A stretch of 64,000 nucleotides of DNA from Powellomyces hirtus. Its lineage: Eukaryota; Chytridiomycota; Chytridiomycetes; Spizellomycetales; Powellomycetaceae. Positions 54,470 to 64,000 of this stretch are shown here, one piece after another. The translations under genes were made by a program, and so were the position numbers. Position 1 is the first letter of the stretch. Each line of letters begins with the position of its first letter. The notes beneath the pieces are model-generated. The model worked only from the letters and a program-made list of their open reading frames with translations, did not search any database and was not told the DNA's origin. The DNA lies in NCBI GenBank assembly GCA_025526995.1, contig JAHLKG010000011.1:744001-808000 (forward strand), in the 5' to 3' direction.

Positions 54470-56340
54470 ATCTGTGATTTCTTGTGCTGTTGTTTTTTCA
54501 GAATCTGACAATCCACCTCGAATCGATTGGCCCAAGTACAAGCGGCCCAAGTACAAGCGAGTCTGCCGACCTGCCCAGCCTGTGAAACTGGATGCCATGG
54601 CATTTTTTCTAACCGCCCTCAAGCGAAATCGTGCATTTCGACTCGCTGGCCAGGGTTTTACCACACTTTCACCACCGTGTAATACCCGGTTCCAGGACAC
54701 GGCTTTCCGTCTTGTCAGGGAAAGGCTCCGATTCATCTCCGATACGTCGGAACTTGCAAGGCTCCCCGCTGCGTCAATCTGATTCCTTCGTGTCTCTATC
54801 GCCTGAATCATCCCCGGTTCAAGCTTGTTCTCCCTGATCCACATAGTGATGAGCAGCCGGTTGATGGCAATGGCTCGGAAAGCTGGTGCCAATTGTCCGC
54901 GTCACTACGTTCGTTCACTGCGACGTTACAGCAAGAATGGGGAATCCATACTCGATGAGTTTGACACGCGAGAAGGGAGGGTCGACCAGGAATGATGCAA
55001 ACGATTGAAACACGACGCTTCTTCCCGCAATATAAAAAGGAATGGGAAGCACCCACACCCTCCGCCACCCGATTGCAACGCCTCGTTCGTGACTACCCTC
55101 CAACACGATGCCTCCGTGTCTTGCTCCAGCAGCTCAGCACTTTGTGCCAGTCGCCCCACCCATGCCCACACCATCACACATACCAACAGAATCACACACC
55201 CGCCACCGTCACCGCCATCACCGCCCGTTATGAGGTTCAGCGCCGTTCGCACTCTCTCCGGGCCGAGTTGTAGGACCAGGACCCCAATCGTCATCCACAT
55301 CCCCGATGGTTGGTCCGGGAACAGCGCCGGAACAAGTAGGAAGGCTGTCTGCAGCTCGTTCTGCGTAACACCTGGAAATGTGGTCCCGAGATATCCTCCG
55401 GGCATCACTGGTGCGCCGAAATCCAATAGGGCGGAGTTATCGCCAGGAGCTCAGACAATTGGCACCAGCCCTCAACCAATCTAACCGCGCCTTCCCAGCC
55501 GTTGCCGCAATACGGCTCTTGATTACTCTCTGGATCAGAGAAGGAAAGCTCGACGAAGGGATGATTCAAGCGGTGGAGACCAGGGTTAATACAAGCTTCA
55601 CCAGCGCAACGCAGACATTCCACAGGTTCGTCATTCCTTTTGGTTGTCTCTCGTGCGTCAGATACTTATTAAGTGCTGTGGCCACTACAGAGTTCTTGTT
55701 CATTTCAACAACCTTGTGGACGCGAATGCGCTCGTGGCGATCTTTGCGGACCACAGAGTGATGAACCAGAGGAACGGACACCGAAATCATGGGCTTAGAT
55801 CCGGAAGCCCGACAGCAGTGGCAGTGGCCGCACCAGCGATACCCACGGCCTTTCCAGGCATCACTGCGAACGACCTCTACAATTCCCTCATAGCGGTGCC
55901 AGCACGATTCCCCACTCCCTTGGAGGAGGTGGGCGCTGTTTACCTTGGAGCTCGGGCCCGAAAATGCCCAAATCGCCCTCGACCAGGGCGATTCAACGAG
56001 TACAAGCGAGATACCCCTGGATCCTTCAGCGCACGATCGATCCTCGACCAGGGCGATTCAACGAGTACAAGCGAGATACCCCTGGATCCTTCAGCGCAAG
56101 ATCGATGCGCTCCTACGAGAATGTAACTATAACGACAACCATCCCCGGGTGCGAGAGACCTGCAACAAATGGATGGAATTCCACGAAGATACATTCCGGA
56201 AACAGCAGTACCGGGAGAAGCACGAGGGGTGAGTTCATTTGGTCTTCTACTGGACTACGTAGTTTGATAGTGTCTACTAAAATCCTGAAGGCTTGCACGT
56301 TTGCCCAAACATATGCAGGCCGAAACGGGGCTTCCGCCTG
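54470..56340. pseudogene. Opposed fragments of an unrecognised multi-copy gene family (modules I-III)
   Basis: Related protein segments occur on both strands. Minus strand: APVMPGGYLGTTFPGVTQNELQ with IGVLVLQLGPERVRTALN (55416-55220; call it module II), then RLLITMWIRENKLEPGMIQAIETR (54860-54790; module III). Plus strand: RLLITLWIREGKLDEGMIQAVETR (55512-55583; III), DANALVAIFADHR and NGHRNHG (55720-55790; module I), then AIPTAFPGITANDLYNSLIAVPARFP (55836-55913; II) and AIQRVQARYPWILQRKID (about 56055-56110). Intron-like GT-AG stretches interrupt some copies. I recognise no known domain. The pieces are broken, so pseudogenes are likely, but a spliced gene cannot be excluded. Confidence 0.5.
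55978..56107 (+). repeat. 65-bp tandem duplication
   Basis: CTCGACCAGGGCGATTCAAC starts at 55978 and again at 56043. The two units differ by about one base (GCACGATCGAT versus GCAAGATCGAT). The period is not a multiple of three, so the duplication breaks the local frame. Confidence 0.9.
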
Positions 56341-56540
56341 ACGGCTCCGTCATGCGCACCACATGGGAATTTCCTTCCTACTTTGTCACGCGCACCACAC
56401 GGGAGTTCGTTCCTCTCTTGTAGCCGGTAGCAATGGGCAAGCTATCTTAAATTCTCCGGACCCACTAGGGACTTAGGCTGTCCTCGCACAGGAAGCTTTA
56501 AGGGTCGTCAGTCTGCAACAGATTGCCGCAGATGACATGT

Positions 56541-57224
56541 AGTTCTGCAATGGTCGACCCCCGTGGTGCGCGTAATATGTACGGGGTCAACGTCCGTGTG
56601 CCGCGCATCTGTGACGGGTCTCGGAATCCGGCAGGCCTGAACACTTGGAGCGTTTGGTCGCAAGAAGAGTTGGACATGATCGGGTCTATGTTGAGTGACA
56701 TCGTTCTGCAGGTCATCGATGACGATGGTGACTTCGCACGGGGGGCAACTCGACTGGTAAGCCATTTTACCATCGACGCGGTCTACGACGCGGCAGCGGC
56801 CGCCGGAACCGCCCCGGTGGTTCCCCCGGCCCCCTCGTTGGTCGTGTCTCCGTGGACTGGGCAGGCGTTCTCGACGGTGAGCGAGGAAAACCAACAGCGG
56901 CAAGGCTTCCGAGTCGTGTCACGGCGGTCGCGGGCGGGTCCTGGGGACGGCCGAAACTTGCACACCCCGTTGGGCCCCGCATTTTACCGGGAGCCAGCAG
57001 CGATGGACTTCCTAGTCTCCTGCAAGGTGTGCCCGGTTGGCACGAGTCTGGCCCAGTGGATGTTCGCCGACTGGGACCGTCGGGCGACCGTGCGGTGGGC
57101 CAGGGACGTGGTCAATGCAGCGCACGAGCGCTTGTCGTTGGTTTACCGAACTCGGTCCGCCGCCGCCGCCCGGACTCATTTGACCGGCGTTCTCTTGATG
57201 CGGCGTGAGGCCCGCCTACGTTGA
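56541..57224 (+). CDS. Hypothetical protein, module IV family (best-preserved copy)
   Basis: An open frame with in-frame ATGs at 56523 and 56550; the family start MVDPRGARNMYGVN (ATG at 56550) is supported by a second copy at 58721. About 224 residues. Conserved segments are the N-terminal MxDPRGAxNxxGVNxxVPR, the acidic helical LGSxLSDxxLxxIxDDGDF type stretch, a Pro/Ala linker, then GRNLHTPLGPAFYREP, VSCKVCPVGTSLAQW, FADWDRRATVRWARDVVNAAHERLS and a basic tail. I recognise no family, signal peptide or membrane segment. Partial and inverted copies nearby preserve these segments at protein level, so the gene was once selected. Function unknown. Confidence 0.5.
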   Translation, partial: SSAMVDPRGARNMYGVNVRVPRICDGSRNPAGLNTWSVWSQEELDMIGSMLSDIVLQVIDDDGDFARGATRLVSHFTIDAVYDAAAAAGTAPVVPPAPSLVVSPWTGQAFSTVSEENQQRQGFRVVSRRSRAGPGDGRNLHTPLGPAFYREPAAMDFLVSCKVCPVGTSLAQWMFADWDRRATVRWARDVVNAAHERLSLVYRTRSAAAARTHLTGVLLMRREARLR

Positions 57225-57395
57225 CCGTTTCTCAGTGGACGGGGCAGCCGTTTTCGACGTTGAGCCAGGAGAACCAGCAGCGGCAGGGCTTCCGTGTCCT
57301 TGTGCGACGGTCGCGGGCTGGTACTGGGGTGAGCCGCAACCTGCACCCTCCGTTGGGCCCCGCTTATTACCGGGAGCCGGAGTCCCTTAGGGACT
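57225..57395 (+). pseudogene. Partial tandem copy of module IV middle
   Basis: Reads SQWTGQPFSTLSQENQQRQG and RNLHPPLGPAYYREP, matching 56845-57000 (SPWTGQAFSTVSEENQQRQG). It lacks both ends and stops in the flanking direct repeat. Confidence 0.7.
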
Positions 57396-57569
57396 CAGGC
57401 TGCCCTCGCACAGGAAGGAAGTTTTGAGGGTCGAGAATGCGCAAGAATGCGTTTGTGTTCTACTTTTCGACGGCCCGTGGGAACCAGAGATACGGACGCA
57501 GCAGTCGCTTCATTAGACCCCTGGACGCGCCTAGGGCGCCATGGCCCCCTGCCTGTGATTGCTCTCGCA

Positions 57570-58660
57570 CCGGGGTGGCCACCGATGGGAACAGCGGCAG
57601 CGGCGGCGGCAACAGTCGCACCAGTGATGCCCGGAGGCTATTTCGGAACGGCATTTCCAAAATATCCATTACAATCCTAGGGATAGTGTTCATTGTAGAC
57701 AGTGGGTTGGCGAGCCATGCCATCGTACACTCTGTCCCCGTTTTGCCGTTGGTAACGATCCGTCGAACCCAGTGCCCGAAGTTTTCCGCCAATACTTTAC
57801 AATGCGTACCACAACACCTTTTCCATTACGAGCGCTGAGGTGCGACGAACGAACACCAACTGATCCGTATTGAATGCTGAGGGAAAAGAGTTTTGATCCA
57901 CAAACTGGCAAGGAAGCCTTGATCAGGCTATCGCACCGTACTTACCCATCGTACTCCCAGAATTCGCACACGCCGACGATTCTCGCGATGACGAATCCGC
58001 TGCAGAATTCAGTTGCGAACTTGTTTCCTTCACCCTTTGGAACGAGCTTCTTCAATGGACAGATCCCCCCACAACGCTCGCCATTCTTCGTTTGTCGAGA
58101 TCCACATGTGCCAACATCAGGTCCGCCTGTGGATCAAAAATCTTTTCCCTCAGCATTCAATAGGGATCAGTTGGTGTTCGTTCGTCGCACCTCAGCGCTC
58201 GTAATGGAAAAGGTGTTGTGGTACGCATTGGAAAGTATTGGCGAAAAACTTCGGGCACTGGGTTCGACGGATCGTTACCAACGGCTCCTTCACCCTTTGG
58301 AACGAGCTTCTTCAATGGACAGATCCCCCCACAACGCTCGCCATTCTTCGTTTGTCGAGATCCACATGTGCCAACATCAGGTCCGCCGCGATTGCCCAAG
58401 CAGTGTACCACATGATCAAGAGGCGACAGAAGGACAAGGACGACATCATGAAGAGAGACCCGAAAGTGATCTTCTGCATCCGCGATAGCGACCACGCTTT
58501 ACGCGGTCAAAAACCACATCGACGGCGCGATTATCGATACCCGAACGAGTGCGGAGCTTCCAACACATGCCGCCTACATTTATGCTCGTCTGGGCGAGAC
58601 AGTCACCAGCATGAGAGACTCTGTGCGGGCTAGAGCGGAAATCCTCGCGGTACGTTTCTG
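57570..58660 (+). pseudogene. Unrecognised coding remnant interrupted by a 260-bp insertion
   Basis: After a module II copy (VAPVMPGGYFGTAFP, near 57608-57655), a + strand frame reads LPIVLPEFAHADDSRDDES and VSFTLWNELLQWTDPPTTLA up to NIRSA at 58127. The same frame resumes at 58388 with AIAQAVYHMIKRRQKDKDD, so 58128-58387 looks like inserted sequence. Later YAVKNHIDGAIIDTRTSAEL and YARLGETVTSMRDSVRARAEILA follow in another frame. No known family. Confidence 0.5.
57746..58387. repeat. 157-bp inverted repeat plus 102-bp direct repeat
   Basis: 57746-57902 and 58128-58284 are near-perfect reverse complements (a few mismatches over 157 bp). 58026-58127 and 58286-58387 are identical direct copies (offset 260 bp). 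The right inverted arm lies exactly between the direct copies. Confidence 0.9.
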
Positions 58661-58720
58661 TGAACAAAACTTCGCAAACCGCTCGCGCTTCCCCTCGCTT
58701 CTTGTCCCTTGCTGCTTCCA

Positions 58721-59640
58721 ATGGCCGATCCTCGAGGCGCTGGTAACATTTTCGGCGTGAATGCTCCCGTCCCGCGGATGGGTCACGGGCCCCGGAACCC
58801 TGCCGGCGTCAACCCCTGGAGCGACGATACCCAAGTCCCTCGAGCCTGTCGAAACTGTGCCCTGTGCAGAAACTGTACGCGGGGCATGTTCAGGCGCAAC
58901 GGCGTTGTCCAAGATATGAACGGCCTCCTCGAGCGCCTTCCGCCGGGCTTCCCGCTGCATCAGGTGCGCCCCGGCCAAGTGGGAGCGGTTGGCGACTGCG
59001 GACTTGGACCGATACACCATCGACAGGTGCTCATGGGCCGAGTTCACCACGTGCGTGGCCCATGTCATTGTCGCGACGGTCCCAATCCGCGAACCTCCAA
59101 TGCGACAGGTTCGTTCCCGGCGGCGCCACCTTGCAGGACACCCAATACCCGCCGTCCGCCGGTTCCTGGTAGAATGCTGCGCCCAACGGGGTGTGGAGGT
59201 TCCGGCCCATCCCCGTCCGGACCGCGATCACCGTACGTCGACCCGAAACCCTTGACGCTGCTGCTCCTCCCGGCTCACGACGGCGAAAGACCGACGCGTC
59301 CAAGTGCGGTCCAGTCATAAACTGCAGCAATGTCATCAACAATATGCTTTGGAAGTTGCCATGGGCCACATTTGCATGGTGGCAAATGATGGGACGCAGC
59401 AGAAGCTTTGAACACATTTTTGGAGACCTTGTGGAATGCCGAGAGCCTTATATGCAAATCCGACTTAAGGATCCGGCCACCGCCGCATCGTACGCTTGAT
59501 GGTGAAACGGCTCACCAGCGTGGACGCCCGCTGCGAAAAGTCACCGTCATCCTCGATGGCCCGCAGAATGACGTCGCTCAGCAACGACCCAAAGGTATTC
59601 AAATCCTCATGATGCCTCGGACATTATATAGCACAATGTG
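58721..59640. pseudogene. Module IV gene split by an internal inversion
   Basis: The family N-terminus (MADPRGAGNIFGVN..NPAGVNPWS) is on + at 58721-58821. The rest is on the minus strand from about 59595 to 58822: LLSDVILRAIEDDGDFSQRA, then GRNLHTPLGAAFYQEP and VSCKVAPPGTNLSHW (59210-59100), FADWDRR, and HVVNSAHEHLSMVYRSKSAV (59055-58990). At least one frameshift near 59065 also breaks the minus part. Confidence 0.6.
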
Positions 59641-59649
59641 CACCGACGT

Positions 59650-60650
59650 CGAGTAATCCCGGGGAGCCAAATATCAGGCCACCGCACCCTAATTGCAAGT
59701 CGATACGCTCTATGTCTTGCTGTACTATAGGGTGCTATATCAGTATTCTGTGTTGATGTCATGAGGCTATGTTCGTACTATAGGGTGCTACATCGATGCT
59801 AGATTCGTACAATGAGAGATAACCAAACTTGCTACGTTGAGTACGCTATTCTTTTCATTTTGTGCTACATGATGATGGAATGACCGGAATGGGAATGGGG
59901 ATAGGGATGGGAAGCCGTAGAGAGTGCGGCCGGCCGGGATGGGGTTGATGCCGCCAGCTCGGTGGTCCAACAAGTGACGGTGGCAGAGAGAAGCGAGATG
60001 AAGCCTGGAATCCCGACAGGTGCGACAGGTGCCTTAGTGTCGTAGTGTAGACCTATGGTGCCGAGGCATGGTCTTTCTATCGCTCGTTGGAGCCCCAGAT
60101 GAGGGCAAGCTGGGTATTGTCGCGATCCAGCACCCGACAGATGGTGCTAAAGAAATCAACACCATGAGACCGTAACAAGAACACTTGCTGTAATTCATCG
60201 TGTTACTCACTTATTCTCAAAGCACTTTGATGTCTATGGGGCATGAGGTAAACTAAAGTAGTTATTGATCTCAATGTAATGTGTGTGGTAGCCGACAGCA
60301 TCAGGAATGCTGTAGAGACTGCGGTCAGCGGGCATCGGGTTAGTAGCGGCAGCTCGGGGATCCACCGAGTGTTTGGTGGCAGCGGGGAGCTGGCAGGCGG
60401 TTTGTCCAGACCGGAGTGGTGATGAGGATCGCCACGGGGGCAACAGGATTGAATGTTAATTTTCTATGTTTTAGCAGTTAAGTTCCATCACATCACCGGA
60501 CCCTAACCGCCATGCGGTGTCGGGGATGACATGGCCGAGATAATCCTTCAAGTCGGGGAGCGGGGGTCCTCGTACAGGAGCGAGCCTGTGTAAAAGAAGT
60601 GGACCCGCTCTTCGAGCCTTCGCAGGCTTTAGAGCTCTGTTCTCATGGAA
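59650..60650. other. Spacer within the repeat-family region
   Basis: About 1 kb without a supportable gene. GCCGTAGAGAGTGCGGCCGGC..GCCAGCTCGG.GGTCCA at 59916-59970 is echoed by GCTGTAGAGACTGCGGTCAGC..GGCAGCTCGGGGATCCA at 60308-60363, an old duplication. TACTATAGGGTGCTA occurs twice (59724 and 59776). Confidence 0.5.
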
Positions 60651-60659
60651 GGCAGTCGC

Positions 60660-61090
60660 AGGGCGCTTGCCCTTCAAGGTGATCACCTCCGTCGACATGG
60701 CAGAGCGGCTTCATATGTGCGCCGGCGGGGGATCCGGCTCGATAACCGAAGCCAAGGGTTCTATCAGGATTGACCTGCCTCTCGAGGAATACAATCAAGT
60801 GCAGACAGAAATCGACTCGGGGCGGGTCTTCCATCGAGAGTTTCATCCAGTACGTAGGACCGCAACGACTTCGCTTGACACACTTCAATGCGGCTGCGGA
60901 CGCCAATGCCTTGGCCCACAGCTTTTCGGCCCCGCAAATTCCGAATGTTCGTTACGGGCACCGGAATCGGTTCATGGGAATGGATCCGTGGATGCCCTCA
61001 GGGCCCCATCACGCAGATTTTAACATCTATGAGCGAACTTGCGCAACCACACGTGATTCCATGCTCGCTGGGCTTGACAGTTCATGTTGC
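60660..61090 (+). pseudogene. Module I copy
   Basis: Plus strand reads SFIQYVGPQRLRLTHFNAA, DANALAHSFSAPQIPNVRYG and HRNRFMGMDPWMPSGPHH (60835-61020). It matches copies at 55.7 kb (+) and 62.6 kb (-). The intron-like stretch at 61112-61200 shares GTTGCTAGTGCTAAT with one at 54420-54500. Confidence 0.5.
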
Positions 61091-62479
61091 CAAAATGCAG
61101 AGCGCATTAAGGTAAGAAAAAGTGTAGCCGTTCATTGGGAGAGGCCGAGGTTTTCCTAGTTGCTAGTGCTAATGTGAGATTGGTTGTTTTGTTTCTTGGT
61201 TCCGACGCGACCTGCCCGACACTTTCCAACCACCTCCATATTCTACGGTCCGGAACACCAGCTGGAGCATATCAAAGACATCATCAACCGAGTCAAGAAA
61301 GCTGCATTGACTGCTCATAAAAATGTCCATCAAGTGACCTTGTGCATCATGTTCCTCGTCCGGTACCGCTCCGGGGGCCGATGCTCCGTGAATGTCATTA
61401 TGGTTAGTAACCGCCAGACTGTTCGTAACAGCCTACGTGCTTGCGGGAAACGTGAACGCGCAAGAGAGTCAGCCACAACTGATAAATACACCATGGGAAG
61501 ACATCGAATCGTCGTTGAACTCTAACCTTACGATGTGTCGGTCGTCCTATCGGCTATATGACCTGGCGACGCCCTTTCTTTCTCAATCTACTCTGCGGCC
61601 TCTCGTCCATGCGACGCTGCAATTACTGCGACAAGCGGAACAAGGACGGGATTTTCAAGCGGTTGAGATTGGTAACCGACAACAACAGCTCCAGAGGATG
61701 ATCGTCGACGATAGCAGTTGATTCGCCTGCGCCAACCGAAAACAACTTCGAGGCATCGCTTACAACCAAAGCGCAGCGGGCCAAGCCTAAATTTCTTGAT
61801 GCAATGAGTTCTGCCAGGAGTCTCTAATTCCGCGTCATTTTCGCTGTATATTGCACTTCTGTACGCCTCCTCGTGTCCGCACACCCCCACACATTGCTCC
61901 TTGTTCGTTATTTGCGCCATCCGCAAACAACTTCGAAGTATTGTCAACTATGCCTGTTCCGTCAAGGCCAACCGAAAACAATTTAAAGGCAATGCACCAA
62001 CCGAAGCGCAGCCTTTCCTCACTCCTGCTCCACCCCCTGCGGGATGGCCGCCAGCTCCCATCACCCCTCCCCCTGCGCCACACCGACCGTCTTGCCAATA
62101 TGAGTTCTTTGCCATTGTGAATAACCCTCCCCGCGGCTACCACGCGACTGGCAGCACCGGTCAATTGCTCATGCCCCCGCGCTCTGTTAACATTGGCCAG
62201 TCTATCCGTGACATTGCGGAAGTGTGGAAATCCTTGGCGTATCTTAGCAAATTTGGCGTCTCACTTTGGGCTCACCAACCTTGCCAGGGCACGAATGAAG
62301 TCCCATAAACAGCCCAAGCGTAACTCCAGCTCGGTCAGCTCAGCAGAGAACAGCCCACAACGAGGCCGGAAAGCTATTTTCTTCGAGCACAAAGCCCGCG
62401 GTGTCTTACATTTGGCGTATGACGGCGACCTTCGTCCGTGGGAAATTATGCCCTTGCATGTGCCATTGAGGGTCCCGCT

Positions 62480-62740
62480 CATAGATGTTGAAAATCTGCG
62501 TGATCGTGTCCTAAGCGCATCCACGGATTCATTCCCCGATTCCGGTGCCCGTGACGAACCTTCGTAAATCGCGGGGCCGAAAAGCTGTGGACGAAGGCAT
62601 TGACCCGCAATCGCGTTGAAGTGTAATCTGTAGCGGCCACAACACTCAGTAAGTATCTGATGCACGAGAGACAACAAAAAGGCAAGTTCATGACGAACCT
62701 GTGGAAGGTCACAGTCTGCATTGGGTGGAGGAGCAAAATG
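62480..62740 (-). pseudogene. Module I copy, inverted
   Basis: Minus strand reads TFHRFVM..CCLSCIRYLLSV, VNAFVHSFSAPRFTKVRHG and HRNRGMNPWM. At DNA level it aligns with 55612-55790 (+), including an intron-like GTTCGTC...CATCAG or CGTCAG piece. Confidence 0.5.
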
Positions 62741-62823
62741 TTCCGTCGCGTTTCACAAGTTGGACAAGATATATAGCATCGTCATAGGATCACTTTCCAT
62801 CAATTCTTTCTTCGCGCCCTTCA

Positions 62824-63145
62824 ATTCTTTCCTCACAACCATCGGCTGCTATTGCCCAGATTTCAGTTGATTCTTCTTCGTCCTCTTCGGGAATTCATCA
62901 TCCCCATTAAATCCTTCCTCTTCATCAAATTCCAACTTGGAAACAATAATCCCAGTCCACTCCGGCGCCGTGGAAGCTAAAGTAATTCTTTCCTCACAAC
63001 CATCGGCTGCTATTGCCCAGATTTCAGTTGATTCTTCTTCGTCCTCTTCGGGAATTCATCATCCCCATTAAATCCTTCCTCTTCATCAAATTCCAACTTG
63101 GAAACAATAATCCCAGTCCACTCCGGCGCCGTGGAAGCTAAAGTA
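62824..63145 (+). repeat. Exact 161-bp tandem duplication
   Basis: 62824-62984 and 62985-63145 read identically, each starting ATTCTTTCCTCACAACC and ending GAAGCTAAAGTA. No differences were seen, so the duplication is recent or an assembly artefact. Confidence 0.9.
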
Positions 63146-63209
63146 CACATCAAGGATGTAGCGATGATTCGAGGCCGCTTGGATGTCGCGGTCAAAAACG
63201 GGCTGACCG

Positions 63210-63830
63210 TCAAAGTACACTGGTTGACATCCATGTTGGCATTGCTGCAGCTTCCGGATTGGGCCCCACCGTGGCTGTCTTTCGCCGCATTCGCATACGC
63301 GCTGTCAATCTCGCAGTGTGGCTGTAGACGGTGGCGGTCAGGTCTGTAGTGCCGAGGGGGAGCTCACTAAAAGCACCGAATCTCCAAAGTAAACTTCGGT
63401 CACGACCCAGTGAATGAACGTAGTGACGCAGATTTGCAGTGACTATTAATTCGAACATCATCCACTCAACCTGGGGTCTGCGCATATACCCCGCAATGTA
63501 GGCCACCGCTGCCGTCCTCTTCGCCGCCGACAACGCCTCCAGCAACTCTTGGATCAAATCCCACGTTACATTGTAGACCAGCTTGTCAAGCCCGTTATCT
63601 TGAAGTGCGTAGCGCATGATCAGACTGTCGACGCTGGTGACTACGTTATTCTCGCCATTGGATGGCTCGCAGAAGCGGGGGGGCACAACAAGGGGACGAG
63701 CTGTTCGCATTCTCTCGCAAAGTCTGGGTTTGAGATAAGGTAGATGATCCAGTGCATGGCGAGAGGTGGAAAAGCCGGGCGGTTTCCAGGGTCCAATGCA
63801 AACAGTTTGTTCTCTCATTGCGCTCACCAG
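63210..63830 (-). CDS. Hypothetical open frame
   Basis: A minus-strand frame of about 200 residues open to 63827, with VTSVDSLIMRYALQDNGLDKL, TWDLIQELLEALSAAKRTA and LIVTANLRHYVHSLGRDR. Composition looks protein-like (helical, balanced charge), but I recognise no family, and the start is uncertain. It may be an exon of a larger gene of the local repeat family running off the right edge. Confidence 0.35.
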   Translation of the reverse strand: MVSAMREQTVCIGPWKPPGFSTSRHALDHLPYLKPRLCERMRTARPLVVPPRFCEPSNGENNVVTSVDSLIMRYALQDNGLDKLVYNVTWDLIQELLEALSAAKRTAAVAYIAGYMRRPQVEWMMFELIVTANLRHYVHSLGRDRSLLWRFGAFSELPLGTTDLTATVYSHTARLTARMRMRRKTATVGPNPEAAAMPTWMSTSVL

Positions 63831-64000
63831 ATGAGATCGTAAAACAGCCTGTTACGCTTGAAATGGGCCGTCGCAAACAAGGAGTAACCCGATGGACACG
63901 TGTGTGATCGCAACAAGCACCCGCCTGCGGTCGCCTTGGAAGCCGATAATTGCAGTCCCTTGTAGTGCGGACACCCGATATGAGAAAACGCTTTTGTTCG

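Larger units (their letters stand above)
56467..57433 (+). repeat. Unit carrying module IV, flanked by short direct repeats
   Basis: The motif TAGGGACT(T/C)AGGCTG(T/C)CCTCGCACAGGAAG is found at about 56467-56494 and 57387-57416, each followed by AGGGTCG. Between them lies the 56523-57224 open frame and a partial second copy of its middle (57225-57395). Confidence 0.7.

Noticed and set aside
55978..56107. Candidate LTR of a retroelement
   Set aside because: The units are adjacent, with no internal region, primer-binding site or reverse transcriptase motif nearby.
62824..63145. CRISPR-like array
   Set aside because: Only two identical adjacent units without spacers; the genome is eukaryotic.

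Overview
The window is nuclear DNA of a fungus with a motile flagellum. The genes are split by many short introns (mostly 50-75 nt, GT-AG), and a fungal housekeeping set (Mgm101, PacC/Rim101, Oca1, mL58) sits beside an intact DRC3, a part of the nexin-dynein regulatory complex of motile cilia. That combination points to a zoosporic lineage (chytrid-like), but the species cannot be named from the sequence. All exon maps were read by hand from splice signals, frame continuity and family motifs, and each joined CDS given is a whole number of codons.

Layout. 1-24.5 kb is a compact block of thirteen genes whose strands alternate without exception: RluA-type pseudouridine synthase (+, cut by the left edge), RING protein (-), ATP4 (+), RAD51D (-), SGNH-hydrolase-like membrane protein (+), condensin CAP-G/YCG1 (-), ATP5/OSCP (+), DRC3 (-), single-domain ZPR1 (+), PABPN1/Pab2 (-), SNX3 (+), MGM101 (-), NC2-beta/DR1 (+). 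Most intergenic spaces are 150-350 bp. 25.2-38.4 kb holds a hybrid histidine kinase and a coiled-coil repeat protein, bracketed by two decayed fragments of ABC-C transporter sequence: TMD1-NBD1-TMD2 on + (25.3-29.0 kb) and NBD2 on - (36.6-37.5 kb). 38.4-50.6 kb is gene-rich again: OCA1 (-), mL58 (+), an F-box/WD40 protein (-), PacC/Rim101 (+) and a CLC chloride transporter (+).

50.6-64 kb has no gene I could assemble. Its second part (about 54.4-63.8 kb) is a mosaic of broken, re-oriented copies of an unrecognised multi-copy gene family, with inverted repeats, exact tandem duplications and apparent local inversions. This is the most novel part of the window.

Shared themes: peripheral-stalk ATP synthase subunits (ATP4, OSCP), mitochondrial DNA maintenance and translation (Mgm101, mL58), recombination and chromosome structure (RAD51D, CAP-G), RNA processing (Pab2, pseudouridine synthase) and environmental sensing (histidine kinase, PacC, CLC). 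The CAP-G promoter has three ACGCGT boxes, the motif read by MBF at G1/S in yeasts. The window shows no rRNA, no complete tRNA and no CRISPR array.
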